Source: Clostridium felsineum DSM 794
GTDB taxonomy: Bacteria > Bacillota > Clostridia > Clostridiales > Clostridiaceae
Assembly (NCBI RefSeq): GCF_002006355.2
Contig: NZ_CP096980.1
Span: 186,001 to 250,000, forward strand
Direction of reading: 5' to 3'
DNA length: 64,000 nucleotides
Shown here: piece by piece, positions 16,516-24,623 of the stretch
How positions within the stretch are numbered: position 1 is the stretch's first letter
How the letters are laid out: each line of letters begins with the position of its first letter
Notes under the pieces: generated by a model
What the model was told of the DNA's origin: nothing
What the model saw: only the letters and a program-made list of their open reading frames with translations
Databases searched by the model: none
Position numbers and translations under genes: made by a program

Positions 16516-17118
16516 GTGATGAAATATTTAAAAAATGCTCTTAGATTAAGTGTTGTTTTGATAATTGTATGTGGACTTATATATCCACTTTTTATAACAG
16601 CAGTAGGTCAAACAATTTTTCATAATAAGGCAAACGGAAGTATAGTTACCTTTAAAGGAAAAGAGGTTGGTTCTTCGCTTTTGGGCCAAAACTTTACAGA
16701 TAAAAGATTCTTTAGGGGGAGAGTTTCATCTGTAAATTATAATACCTACGCTGCAAATGATCCTAATAAAGATTCTGTTAGCTCGGGTTCACAAAATTTA
16801 GCACCATCTAATAAGGATTTAAAAAGCAGGGTAAAGAAGGATATTAGTGACTTTTTGAAAACCCATCCAGGAGTAAAAAAGGAGGATATACCAACAGATC
16901 TTTTAACTAGTTCTGGTTCTGGTTTAGATCCTGATATAAGTCCCAAAGCAGCTGAAATTCAAATCCAAGCCGTATCAAAAGCAACAGGTATAAGTGTAAG
17001 AGAGCTTAAAACAATAGTTAAGAAAAATACAGAGGGAAAAACCTTTGGAGTATTTGGAGAGGAAAGAGTAAATGTACTTAAGGTTAATTTAGAAGTTTAT
17101 TCAAGGCTAAAAAAATAG
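16516..17118 (+). CDS. kdpC: K+-transporting ATPase subunit C (KdpC)
   Basis: A 200-residue protein with one N-terminal membrane helix and the KdpC core. Typical segments are GSSLLGQNFTDKRFFRGR, YNTYAANDPN, GSGLDPDISPKAAEIQ and the C-terminal NVLKVNLEV. KdpC stabilises the complex and raises ATP affinity. The start is GTG 16516 or ATG 16519; GGAGG is 10 bases before the GTG, which is slightly better spaced. It ends the structural part of the operon before a large hairpin. Confidence 0.96.
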   Translation: MMKYLKNALRLSVVLIIVCGLIYPLFITAVGQTIFHNKANGSIVTFKGKEVGSSLLGQNFTDKRFFRGRVSSVNYNTYAANDPNKDSVSSGSQNLAPSNKDLKSRVKKDISDFLKTHPGVKKEDIPTDLLTSSGSGLDPDISPKAAEIQIQAVSKATGISVRELKTIVKKNTEGKTFGVFGEERVNVLKVNLEVYSRLKK

Positions 17119-17124
17119 TAAATT

Positions 17125-17194
17125 ATATAACGCTAAAATTCTATTACAGTCTAACTTGTAAAAGATTCTGAGCAAGAATTTTAGTGCGTTATAT
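17125..17194 (+). repeat. Long imperfect hairpin between kdpC and kdpX
   Basis: ATATAACGC-TAAAATTC (17125-17141) pairs with GAATTTTAGTGCGTTATAT (17176-17194) with a two-base bulge, around a loop of about 34 bases. It has no U-tract and ends directly before the GAGGTGAG ribosome site of kdpX. It probably affects RNA processing or limits translation of kdpX rather than terminating. Confidence 0.65.
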
Positions 17195-17206
17195 AGAGGT
17201 GAGATT

Positions 17207-17551
17207 ATGAAGAAAATGGCTCTTAAAGTGACCTTACTATTTATAATTGGTGCAATTGTATATAGTATATTTATAGTGGTTAAGCATGGAAAAGATAATC
17301 CTTATTCGGGTAAATATACATCAAAAAGAGGAAATATTGTTTTGATATTGAATAATAACAATGACGATTGTACTATTATAGATAGTGAGTATAGAGATGT
17401 TTTTTCTACAAAAGCAAAATATTCTATAAGGGATAATAAAATAAAAATAAATATAAAAGATAAATATAATTATACAGGAAAAAGAGTTTTTAAGGGAATA
17501 GTTCAAGGTAATACAATAAAGTTGGAGAAGGATATTTACTATAGAAAATAA
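17207..17551 (+). CDS. kdpX: KdpX, unknown membrane-anchored protein within kdp operon
   Basis: A 114-residue protein with one N-terminal membrane helix (about residues 7-26) and an extracellular, lysine-rich, probably beta-rich domain (YSGKYTSKRGNIVLILN ... GIVQGNTIKLEKD). I recognise no domain. Its place between kdpC and kdpD matches kdpX of C. acetobutylicum, which has no counterpart in E. coli kdp. It is flanked by two hairpins, so its dose may differ from its neighbours. A role in sensing or in modulating KdpD or KdpFABC is only inference. Confidence 0.8.
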   Translation: MKKMALKVTLLFIIGAIVYSIFIVVKHGKDNPYSGKYTSKRGNIVLILNNNNDDCTIIDSEYRDVFSTKAKYSIRDNKIKINIKDKYNYTGKRVFKGIVQGNTIKLEKDIYYRK

Positions 17552-17559
17552 AATATATT

Positions 17560-17600
17560 TTAAGGGTAAACTTAACTAAAATAAAGAAGTTTACCCTTAA
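17560..17600 (+). terminator. Hairpin between kdpX and kdpD
   Basis: TTAAGGGTAAACTT (17560-17573) pairs perfectly with AAGTTTACCCTTAA (17587-17600) around a 13-nt loop. Only TTAAAA follows, so termination would be weak. It may separate high expression of the transport genes from low expression of kdpDE. Confidence 0.6.
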
Positions 17601-17610
17601 TTAAAATGGG

Positions 17611-20316
17611 GTGATTTATATAGATACCAATTATGAAAGGCCTGATCCATATTATCTTTTAAATAAAATAGATAAAGAAGAGAAGAGCAAAAATAGAGGC
17701 AAATTAAAGATATTTTTTGGTTATGCAGCAGGGGTTGGTAAAACTTATGCCATGCTTAGAGCAGCCCATGAGATGAGAAGGTTAGGTAAAGATATAGTTG
17801 TAGGATATATAGAACCACATGCAAGAGTTGATACTATGGAGCTTGCAGAAGGGCTTGACCAGATACCTGTAAAAAATATTGACTATAAAGGAGTTACCTT
17901 AAGAGAATTTGATATAGACAAGGCACTTATTAGGAAACCAGAAATAATATTAGTAGATGAATTAGCTCATACCAATGCCAAAAGTCAAAGGCACATAAAA
18001 AGATGGCAGGATATAGATGAGCTTTTACAAGCAGGAATTGATGTATACACTACTTTAAATGTACAGCATATTGAAAGTTTAAATGATATAGTCTTTAATA
18101 TAACGCATGTTTCTGTAAGGGAAACCATACCAGATAAGGTATTTGATGATGCAGATAAGGTTGAATTAATAGATATTGAACCAGATGAACTTTTAAAAAG
18201 ATTTGTAGATGGGAAAATATATAAGAAAGAACAGGTTAAAAGAGCATTTAATAACTTTTTTAATAAAAATAACTTATACGCTTTAAGAGAAATTGCACTT
18301 AGAAGGACTGCAGATAGAGTTAATTTTGAAATAGAAATTGCAAGATTATCAAAGGGACAAATTACAGTACTAGCTACATCTGACCAAATACTTGCCTGTA
18401 TAGGTACGTCTCCATCATCAGCCAGGATAATAAGAACTGCGGCTAGAATGGCAGAATCCTATCATTCAAAGTGGATAGCACTTTATGTTGATACAGGAAG
18501 AAGCTTAAGTAAAACTGACAGAGAAAATCTTAATTCAAACTTCAGACTAGCAGAGGGGTTAGGAGGAGAACTGGTTACAGTTCAAGGGGAAAATATAGCA
18601 GATCAAATAATACGATATGCAGAACTTAGAAATACAACAAAGATAATAATAGGAAAAAATCATAAAAAAACAGAGACACTTCTACATTTTTATGCTAAGG
18701 ATGTAGTTGATAAACTTATGGATTCAAATTCATATATAGATGTATATATGATACCTAATTCATCATATTACAAAAATCAAAAGAAGAGTTTTCTATCAAA
18801 AATAAAAATAGAGACTAAGGTAACACCTAAAGATATATTAAAAACCATAATGATTATGATAATAACTATTTTAATAGCAATAATTTTTGATAAAATGGGT
18901 TTTACAAATGTTAATGTTATAATGATATTTATACTTGGAGTTATAATCGTTTATATGGCAACAAAAGGTCAAATTACGGGAATAATATCTTCAATAGTAG
19001 GTGTGCTTATATTCAATTTCATGTTTACTGAGCCTAAGGATTCCTTCAGAGTTTATGATAAGAGTTATTTTATTACCTTTCCTATGATGATGCTAGTGGC
19101 ATTTATAGTAGGAAGTCTCACTAACAAAGTTCAAAAGGAAGCTCAAAATTCTAATATGAGAGAAAGAAGGACACAAACTCTTTATCTTGTAAGTGGTAAG
19201 CTATTAAGTGCAGTGGGGACTTATGAGGTTGTGTCTATAGGTATAAAGTATATATCGAGGCTTGTAAATAGAAATGTGATATGTTATGTTGCGGAAGATA
19301 ATAAGCTTTCTACCCCTTTCGTATATAAAAAGGATAAAGGTGACAAGGAAGAAATTATTCTAAGTAAGGATGAGAATGCAGCCGCATATTGGACATTTCT
19401 AAATGGAAAGGAATCTGGATGTGGGACGAGTACATTTTACAGAGCAAAAGGCTATTATATTCCAATTAAAAGTAAAAATAAAATACTAGGGGTAATAGGA
19501 GTATCTTGTCCAAGTGGAGAACTTAGGCCTCAAAAGAAGACTTTGGTAGAAACTGTAACGGGACAAATATCTATTGCGCTTGATAGAGAAATTCTAGCGC
19601 GTGAGCAGGAGAAGTCTAAGGTTGAAATAGAAAGAGAAAGGCTTAGAAGTAATCTCTTAAGATCAATTTCCCATGATTTAAGAAGCCCTCTTGCAGGGAT
19701 AAAAGGAGCAGCAAGTACTATTTTAGAAAATGGTGAACTTATAGATGAGGCTACCAAGAATAAGCTCTTAAATGGCATATACGAAGATACTGAATGGCTC
19801 ATCAGATTAGTTGAAAATTTACTTAGTATGACAAAATTTGATGAGGGTAATACAAAAATAAAAAAGAATGTGGAACTAGTTGAAGAGGTTGTTTCTGAAG
19901 CTGTACAAAGAAGTTCAAAGTATTTTAAAAACCATAAAATAAGGGTCAGTGTACCAGAACAAGTTATAATGGTATCAATGGATGGAAGTCTAATAGAGCA
20001 GGTTATAATAAATCTTTTAGATAATGCATCAAAGTTTTCACCTAAAGGGTCAATTATAGAAATAAAGGTGTATGAAAAGAAAAATGATGTTGTCTTTGAA
20101 ATAATTGATAATGGTCAGGGAGTAGCAGAAGATATACTACCTAATATATTTGATAGATTTTTTACAAATGGGAGTAAAATATCGGATTCAAGAAGGGGAG
20201 TGGGACTTGGGCTTGCTATATGTAAGTCAATAGTAGAAGCTCATGGTGGTAAAATAGAGGCTATTAATAAAAAAAGCGGAGGAGCTATTTTTAAATTTAA
20301 TATACCTAAAGACTGA
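17611..20316 (+). CDS. kdpD: Sensor histidine kinase KdpD
   Basis: A 901-residue kinase with the full KdpD layout. The N-terminal KdpD domain has Walker A-like FGYAAGVGKTYAML and VDELAHTNA; a Usp-like domain follows (about residues 250-380), then four membrane segments (about 410-505), a GAF-like region, HisKA with SISHDLRSP (His688), and the ATPase domain with LLDNASKFSP and RRGVGLGLAICKSIV. It senses K+ limitation and controls kdp through KdpE. The start is GTG 17611 with no good ribosome site, so initiation may be weak or a few codons later. Confidence 0.96.
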   Translation: MIYIDTNYERPDPYYLLNKIDKEEKSKNRGKLKIFFGYAAGVGKTYAMLRAAHEMRRLGKDIVVGYIEPHARVDTMELAEGLDQIPVKNIDYKGVTLREFDIDKALIRKPEIILVDELAHTNAKSQRHIKRWQDIDELLQAGIDVYTTLNVQHIESLNDIVFNITHVSVRETIPDKVFDDADKVELIDIEPDELLKRFVDGKIYKKEQVKRAFNNFFNKNNLYALREIALRRTADRVNFEIEIARLSKGQITVLATSDQILACIGTSPSSARIIRTAARMAESYHSKWIALYVDTGRSLSKTDRENLNSNFRLAEGLGGELVTVQGENIADQIIRYAELRNTTKIIIGKNHKKTETLLHFYAKDVVDKLMDSNSYIDVYMIPNSSYYKNQKKSFLSKIKIETKVTPKDILKTIMIMIITILIAIIFDKMGFTNVNVIMIFILGVIIVYMATKGQITGIISSIVGVLIFNFMFTEPKDSFRVYDKSYFITFPMMMLVAFIVGSLTNKVQKEAQNSNMRERRTQTLYLVSGKLLSAVGTYEVVSIGIKYISRLVNRNVICYVAEDNKLSTPFVYKKDKGDKEEIILSKDENAAAYWTFLNGKESGCGTSTFYRAKGYYIPIKSKNKILGVIGVSCPSGELRPQKKTLVETVTGQISIALDREILAREQEKSKVEIERERLRSNLLRSISHDLRSPLAGIKGAASTILENGELIDEATKNKLLNGIYEDTEWLIRLVENLLSMTKFDEGNTKIKKNVELVEEVVSEAVQRSSKYFKNHKIRVSVPEQVIMVSMDGSLIEQVIINLLDNASKFSPKGSIIEIKVYEKKNDVVFEIIDNGQGVAEDILPNIFDRFFTNGSKISDSRRGVGLGLAICKSIVEAHGGKIEAINKKSGGAIFKFNIPKD

Positions 20317-20333
20317 TTTATGGAGGGGTTAAA

Positions 20334-21032
20334 ATGGATAATAAACCTTATATTCTTGTGGTAGAGGATGATAAACCTATACGAAATTTTATAACTACAG
20401 CACTTAGAACACAAGGCTATAGATATACTGAAACAGAGAAAGGTAATGAGGCAGTTGCACTTGCTATGTCTAATAGCCCGGATATTATAGTTTTGGATTT
20501 GGGGCTTCCAGATGTTGATGGAATTGAAGTTGTAGAAAAGATAAGAGAATGGTCTAAAATCCCTATAATAATTGTTTCAGCTAGAGATAATGAACGCCAG
20601 AAGGTTGAAGCACTAGACAAGGGAGCGGATGATTATATTACAAAACCATTTTCAATAGGTGAACTTCTTGCAAGAATAAGAGTATCCCTAAGACATGCAA
20701 ATATTAATAGAACAGAAGATAAAACTGTAGATTTTTTTAAGGTTAAAAATTTATCTGTAGATTTTAATAAAAGGCGTGTTACTATTAATAATAAGGAAGT
20801 TCATTTAACTCCAATAGAATATAAGATAATGTTTTTACTATGTAAATACTCAGGTAGGGTTTTAACTCATAATTTTATAATAAAAGAAATATGGGGGGCT
20901 TCTGTGGGCAATGAAAATCAGTCACTTAGAGTTTTTATGGCAAACTTAAGAAGGAAAATAGAAAAAGATCCTGCTCAGCCAGAGTATATTTATACTGAAG
21001 TTGGAGTAGGATATAGATTAGTTGATGAATAA
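20334..21032 (+). CDS. kdpE: Response regulator KdpE
   Basis: A 232-residue OmpR-family regulator. The receiver domain has Glu11/Asp12/Asp13 and the phospho-acceptor Asp55 in IIVLDLGLPD. The C-terminal winged helix has IWGASVGNENQSLRVFMANLRRKIE. It follows kdpD by 17 bases behind TGGAGGGGTTAAA and ends the operon before a strong terminator. It should activate the kdp promoter upstream of 12544. Confidence 0.97.
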   Translation: MDNKPYILVVEDDKPIRNFITTALRTQGYRYTETEKGNEAVALAMSNSPDIIVLDLGLPDVDGIEVVEKIREWSKIPIIIVSARDNERQKVEALDKGADDYITKPFSIGELLARIRVSLRHANINRTEDKTVDFFKVKNLSVDFNKRRVTINNKEVHLTPIEYKIMFLLCKYSGRVLTHNFIIKEIWGASVGNENQSLRVFMANLRRKIEKDPAQPEYIYTEVGVGYRLVDE

Positions 21033-21036
21033 ATAG

Positions 21037-21078
21037 AATATGCTGCAAAATAGATTAACTATCTTGCAGCATATTTTT
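21037..21078 (+). terminator. Terminator of the kdp operon
   Basis: AATATGCTGCAA (21037-21048) pairs with TTGCAGCATATT (21064-21075), followed by TTT-A-TTT. It ends the kdp operon. The A-rich 5' flank is weaker on the opposite strand for the convergent L,D-transpeptidase gene. Confidence 0.85.
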
Positions 21079-21101
21079 ATTTGCAAAAAAGAGAGTGCAA
21101 A

Positions 21102-21878
21102 TTAAAAGGTATCAAAGTATGCTGGAGTTCCGATTGCTATTTTAGGTGCTTTATTTGGATTCATCCATTTTAAAATTTGTACTAAAGGAGCTTCAGGAAT
21201 AGCTATACATCCAGCAGTACCATTACCACTAGCTGATTCTATGTGAAAGAATATTGCAGAACCATTTCCGATAACCTTGTTAACACCATAATCATAATCT
21301 AGTGCAGCAGCATACTTGTATACAGAAGTTGTGTAGAGATTTTCATAGTTACCATGTCCAAATCTAATTTCAGGATCACCGTTATATGTAACCCAAGTAT
21401 TGTATTCTTCTTGAGTTGGTACAGAAGACCAGTAGTCACCTGGATGAGTTTGTCTGTACTCCATTTTAGTACCAGGACTTGGAGCACTTCCAAATTCAAA
21501 TAAAAAGCCGAATATGCCTTCGGGAGTCTTTAAATCGCCCTCCTTTTTATTTAGGCTTATACCTTTTAGACCAACAACACCATTTGTAGTGAACTTTAAA
21601 TGCCAAGTGTGACCTGTTTTTTCATAAGCATTGAGTACCATATTTACACTTGACTCTGTAGGTGTAGTAACTATTATAGCTTGTTTACTATTTCCTAAAG
21701 GTAGCTTATCAGGTATTTTGTTTTGGTGTTTTGAAGAATGATTAAGATCAAGAGATGTAGATTTAATTTCAGCAGCTAAAGTAGTATTACCCAAATATGA
21801 TACAAAGTAAATAAAGCATGTACATATAAAGCAAAGGGCTGTAAAAGTAGAAATTGGGGTCATAAATTTACTTTTCAA
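21102..21878 (-). CDS. L,D-transpeptidase (YkuD family), paralogue 1
   Basis: A 258-residue protein with one N-terminal membrane or signal segment (about residues 9-34) and a YkuD domain. The catalytic region reads FFHIESASGNGTAGCIAIPE, with His and the nucleophilic Cys. It lacks the Arg after Gly-Cys-(I/V) seen in many YkuD enzymes. It would form 3-3 peptidoglycan crosslinks or attach proteins outside the membrane. The start is TTG 21878, seven bases after GAGGTGA. Its domain is closely similar to the next gene. Confidence 0.85.
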   Translation of the reverse strand: MKSKFMTPISTFTALCFICTCFIYFVSYLGNTTLAAEIKSTSLDLNHSSKHQNKIPDKLPLGNSKQAIIVTTPTESSVNMVLNAYEKTGHTWHLKFTTNGVVGLKGISLNKKEGDLKTPEGIFGFLFEFGSAPSPGTKMEYRQTHPGDYWSSVPTQEEYNTWVTYNGDPEIRFGHGNYENLYTTSVYKYAAALDYDYGVNKVIGNGSAIFFHIESASGNGTAGCIAIPEAPLVQILKWMNPNKAPKIAIGTPAYFDTF

Positions 21879-22029
21879 AATACTTCACCTCGATACTATT
21901 ATTTATGTATAAATATTAACACTTTGTGAATAAAAATACAATGCATAATTGTAAAAAAAAGAATTGTAAGTATTTAAATGTAAAAGGAATAATAATTTTT
22001 AAAGTGCTTAGAATAATATATAACAAAAT

Positions 22030-22061
22030 AAGAGCTTACTAAAATATAATAAGTAAGCTCT
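22030..22061 (-). terminator. Terminator of L,D-transpeptidase paralogue 2
   Basis: AGAGCTTACT (22031-22040) pairs with AGTAAGCTCT (22052-22061). On the minus strand the stem is followed by TATTTTGTTATAT, a moderate U-tract. It separates the two paralogues, so each has its own transcript. Confidence 0.75.
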
Positions 22062-22069
22062 TCAAAAAT

Positions 22070-23002
22070 TCAGAAGGTAGATAAATAGTGGGTACTACCA
22101 ATTACTATTCTTGGGTTTTTGCTTGGATTCATCCATTGTAAAATTTGTACTAGGGTATTTTCAGGTATTCCAACACAACCAGGAGTACCACCGCCATTAG
22201 GTGGCTGTATATGAAGAAATACTGCAGAACCATTTCCTATGGTTTTGTTAGGGCCATAATTGTAATTAATTGCAGCAGCATATTTATAACATTTGTTTGT
22301 ATAAAGATTTTGGTAGTTTCCGTGCCCGAAGTATGAGTCCGGTGAAGATTTACCTTTATATGTTACCAATGTATTATATTCTTTAGCATTAGGTACAGAG
22401 CACCAGTAATCACCTTTGTGGATTTGTCTATATTCCATTTTAGTACCTGGACTTGGAGCACTTCCAAATTCGAATAAAAAGCTAAATATTCCTTCAGGGG
22501 TTTTAAGATCTCCTTCTTTTTTATTTAAACTAATACCTTTAACACCAACAACACCATTTGTTATAAATTTTAGGTGCCAGGCATTGGAATTATCCTTTTC
22601 ATAAGCTTTCAATTTCATAATAGTACTAGCTTCAGAAGGAGTTTCCACAATAACAGCTTGGCTACTATTTTTTAAGGGTAACTTGTTTATAAAATTTATT
22701 TTATTCGAATATAACTTAGTGCTTTGCTTTTTTTCTTTAGGTTCTACTGAAGGTTGAATTTGTTCTTTTAATGAAGCTTTGGTAATTTGAGTTTTTAATT
22801 TTTTGTTTTCTGAAGATTTGTTAAGTTTTGAATTAGGTTTAGGCTTTGCTGACAAACTGTTTGCTGTAATGTGGCTATTTTTGTGGTAAGATGAAATAAG
22901 TATTGAGCCTATAGATATAATGCAAAGAACCATAACAATAGAAATAGCTTTTTTATTGAAAGATAATGTTCTTATAATGGACTTCATAAAATTATTTTTC
23001 AA
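22070..23002 (-). CDS. L,D-transpeptidase (YkuD family), paralogue 2
   Basis: A 310-residue paralogue of the preceding gene. It has an N-terminal membrane segment (about residues 18-36), a Lys/Ser-rich linker to about residue 100 that is longer than in the neighbour, then the YkuD domain with FLHIQPPNGGGTPGCVGIPE. The two domains share blocks such as GISLNKKEGDLKTPEGIF, so they arose by tandem duplication. The start is TTG 23002 behind GAGGTGATATG, in the same arrangement as the neighbour. It is probably secreted or membrane-anchored. Confidence 0.86.
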   Translation of the reverse strand: MKNNFMKSIIRTLSFNKKAISIVMVLCIISIGSILISSYHKNSHITANSLSAKPKPNSKLNKSSENKKLKTQITKASLKEQIQPSVEPKEKKQSTKLYSNKINFINKLPLKNSSQAVIVETPSEASTIMKLKAYEKDNSNAWHLKFITNGVVGVKGISLNKKEGDLKTPEGIFSFLFEFGSAPSPGTKMEYRQIHKGDYWCSVPNAKEYNTLVTYKGKSSPDSYFGHGNYQNLYTNKCYKYAAAINYNYGPNKTIGNGSAVFLHIQPPNGGGTPGCVGIPENTLVQILQWMNPSKNPRIVIGSTHYLSTF

Positions 23003-23103
23003 AACATATCACCTCGATAATTGATTTCATTAGTTGATATTAACATAAAAAGTAATAAATTACAATATTTAACATAAAATAATTAAGGAGGGGTTTTACG
23101 ACT

Positions 23104-23682
23104 ATGAAAAAACTAAGAATAAATATTCCAATTATTATAATTATTTTAATAATAGTAGGGGGAATATTTGCATTAAGACCAATAAAAGATATATCACTTC
23201 CTAAAAGTAAGGGTAGTATAAATCAACAAATTACTAGATTGAATCCTAAAATGAGTATTACAAGCGATAGAATAAATACAAGTATATCAATAAGTGAGGA
23301 TGATCTTAATAATATTTTGTATACATATATAAAGGATAAGGTCAATTTGACGGGATTAGAAACAACAGTTGATAGCAATAGAATAAAGATATATGCGAAT
23401 ACAGACATATTGCAAGTTTTGCCAACTCAAGCTATATTTGAATTTGTTCCATATATGAAAAATGATACTGTGAATTTTAAGTTAGAAAAGGTTTCTTTAG
23501 GTAGAATAACCATTCCTAAAAGTTATTATCCAGATATATTGAAGAAAATTAATTCAGATTATATAAGTGTTAGTGACGATAGCATAACCGTTAAAAAGGA
23601 AGCAATATCACCCTTAGTAATAAGTAATTGCAAGGCTAATAATGGAAGAGTTGATTTAAGTGTATATTACTTAACAAAATAG
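23104..23682 (+). CDS. Membrane-anchored extracellular protein of unknown function
   Basis: A 192-residue protein with one N-terminal membrane helix (about residues 8-25) and an extracellular domain of alternating polar and hydrophobic residues, probably beta-rich. The start follows AAGGAGGGGTTTTACGACT. The layout (signal anchor, then a segment like SISISEDDLNNILYTYI) reminds me of YpmS/DUF2140-type proteins, but the match is weak and I do not assign it. It is divergent from the L,D-transpeptidase genes, so an envelope role is possible. Confidence 0.7.
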   Translation: MKKLRINIPIIIIILIIVGGIFALRPIKDISLPKSKGSINQQITRLNPKMSITSDRINTSISISEDDLNNILYTYIKDKVNLTGLETTVDSNRIKIYANTDILQVLPTQAIFEFVPYMKNDTVNFKLEKVSLGRITIPKSYYPDILKKINSDYISVSDDSITVKKEAISPLVISNCKANNGRVDLSVYYLTK

Positions 23683-23802
23683 TGTTAACAAATGTGATTA
23701 GTAATAAAAGGGCTAAAGTTATGGTTGGTATCAAGTGATAAAAGAATAAAAATATCAAAGTATAATTTAATACAACTAAGTGGTGATAAATCATTAAAAA
23801 AG

Positions 23803-23831
23803 TTGAATAAAAATTGATAATGTGTTAAAAT
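23803..23831 (+). promoter_or_regulatory. Promoter of a non-coding transcript
   Basis: TTGAAT (23803-23808), a 17-base spacer, and TAAAAT (23826-23831). Transcription would start near 23838, exactly at the AGGGCTATTC that pairs with a downstream segment. No ORF follows within 780 bases, so the product would be an RNA. Confidence 0.55.
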
Positions 23832-23837
23832 ATCATT

Positions 23838-24088
23838 AGGGCTATTCGTACATAAATAATGATATACTGAAGTTTTATAAGTTTACATTATTTTTTTATT
23901 TTTGTTTTAAGTAGTTTAAACGAACGTAAGTTATTAGTTTAAAAAGCCCCTATTTTTATGAATAGCCCCTGATTTTTTAACAGGATAAGCTAAGCGTATA
24001 TTATAAGGCAAAATTCTGTTGTAAATCTGTTATTTGTATGCAAGACTTACTAGTTATGTCTTGGTTTTAAATAGCAGATTATTTTTTT
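23838..24088 (+). ncRNA. Candidate structured RNA ending in an intrinsic terminator
   Basis: Downstream of the promoter at 23803, AGGGCTATTC (23838-23847) and CATAAATA pair with TATTTTTATG and GAATAGCCCC (about 23951-23969), closing a domain of about 130 nt. A second stem follows: AATCTGTTATTT (24024-24035) with AAATAGCAGATT (24069-24080), inner pair AAGAC/GTCTT, then A-T7. That is a good terminator. The stretch has no ORF with a ribosome site. It is not a recognised family to me; 6S-like closure was considered but the length and bubble do not fit clearly. Confidence 0.45.
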
Positions 24089-24318
24089 GAAATTAAGCTT
24101 GGACTTTTGATATAACTATGATAACATAAAGTTGAAATTTGAAATTTTGAACTGTATATGGTAAATTAAAACAAATATAGTGATTCAAAAATAATAATAA
24201 AGACTTTATAAAGAATGAAGATAAGTACTTCAGCAGTATATACAAATATAAAGTTAATATTCATATAAAGTTAAAAAATAGTTTATGAAAATTAAAAAAA
24301 GAACTAGTATGATGTATA
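24089..24318 (+). other. Non-coding AT-rich stretch
   Basis: No ORF, repeat or terminator is convincing between the terminator at 24088 and the -10 box of the first 81-nt element at 24319. Confidence 0.5.
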
Positions 24319-24325
24319 TATAATA

Positions 24326-24406
24326 CAGTAAAATTCTAACATTGTGGCTCATAAAATATTCCTGCCAAAAAGGTTCGACCACAGAATCTTTTATTGGGCA
24401 GAATGT
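24326..24406 (+). ncRNA. 81-nt conserved element, copy 1
   Basis: One of three gapless 81-nt copies in the window. It begins one base after TATAAT (24319-24324). It is about 84% identical to copy 3 (47196-47276, minus) and about 74% identical to copy 2. ATTCCTGCC (24358-24366) can pair with GGCAGAAT (24397-24404) with one bulged C; TGTGG before this stem can pair with CCACA inside its loop, which would make a pseudoknot. It may be a small RNA or a leader of the CBS-domain gene at 24624. Function unknown. Confidence 0.6.
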
Positions 24407-24435
24407 AATAGAATTATAGTATTATATAAGAGATG

Positions 24436-24516
24436 CAGTAAAATTGTAACATTGTAAATTATAAAGTATTCATGCAAAAGAGGTTTAATTATAGAAACGT
24501 TTACAGAACACAATGT
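24436..24516 (+). ncRNA. 81-nt conserved element, copy 2 (diverged)
   Basis: Starts exactly 110 bases after copy 1 and aligns with it without gaps over 81 positions. The core stem is kept in reduced form (TTC-A-TG with CAGAA, same bulge position), and the pseudoknot arms change together, TGTGG/CCACA in copy 1 and TGTAA/TTATA here. Such paired change suggests selection on RNA structure. A TATATAA box precedes it. Confidence 0.55.
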
Positions 24517-24623
24517 AGCGATATAGGGGGGGAATATACTAACATTAGGATATTATATCAGCGAAGAATTAAAATATATATGTTATGTGGTAAGGCAATT
24601 AAAAAGAAAAGAGGTTAAAGTCT

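Noticed and set aside
24371..24385. GGTTCGACC in the 81-nt element resembles a tRNA T-loop, and 81 nt is near tRNA length
   Set aside because: The flanks do not form a 5-bp T-stem, and no acceptor or anticodon arm can be drawn in any copy.
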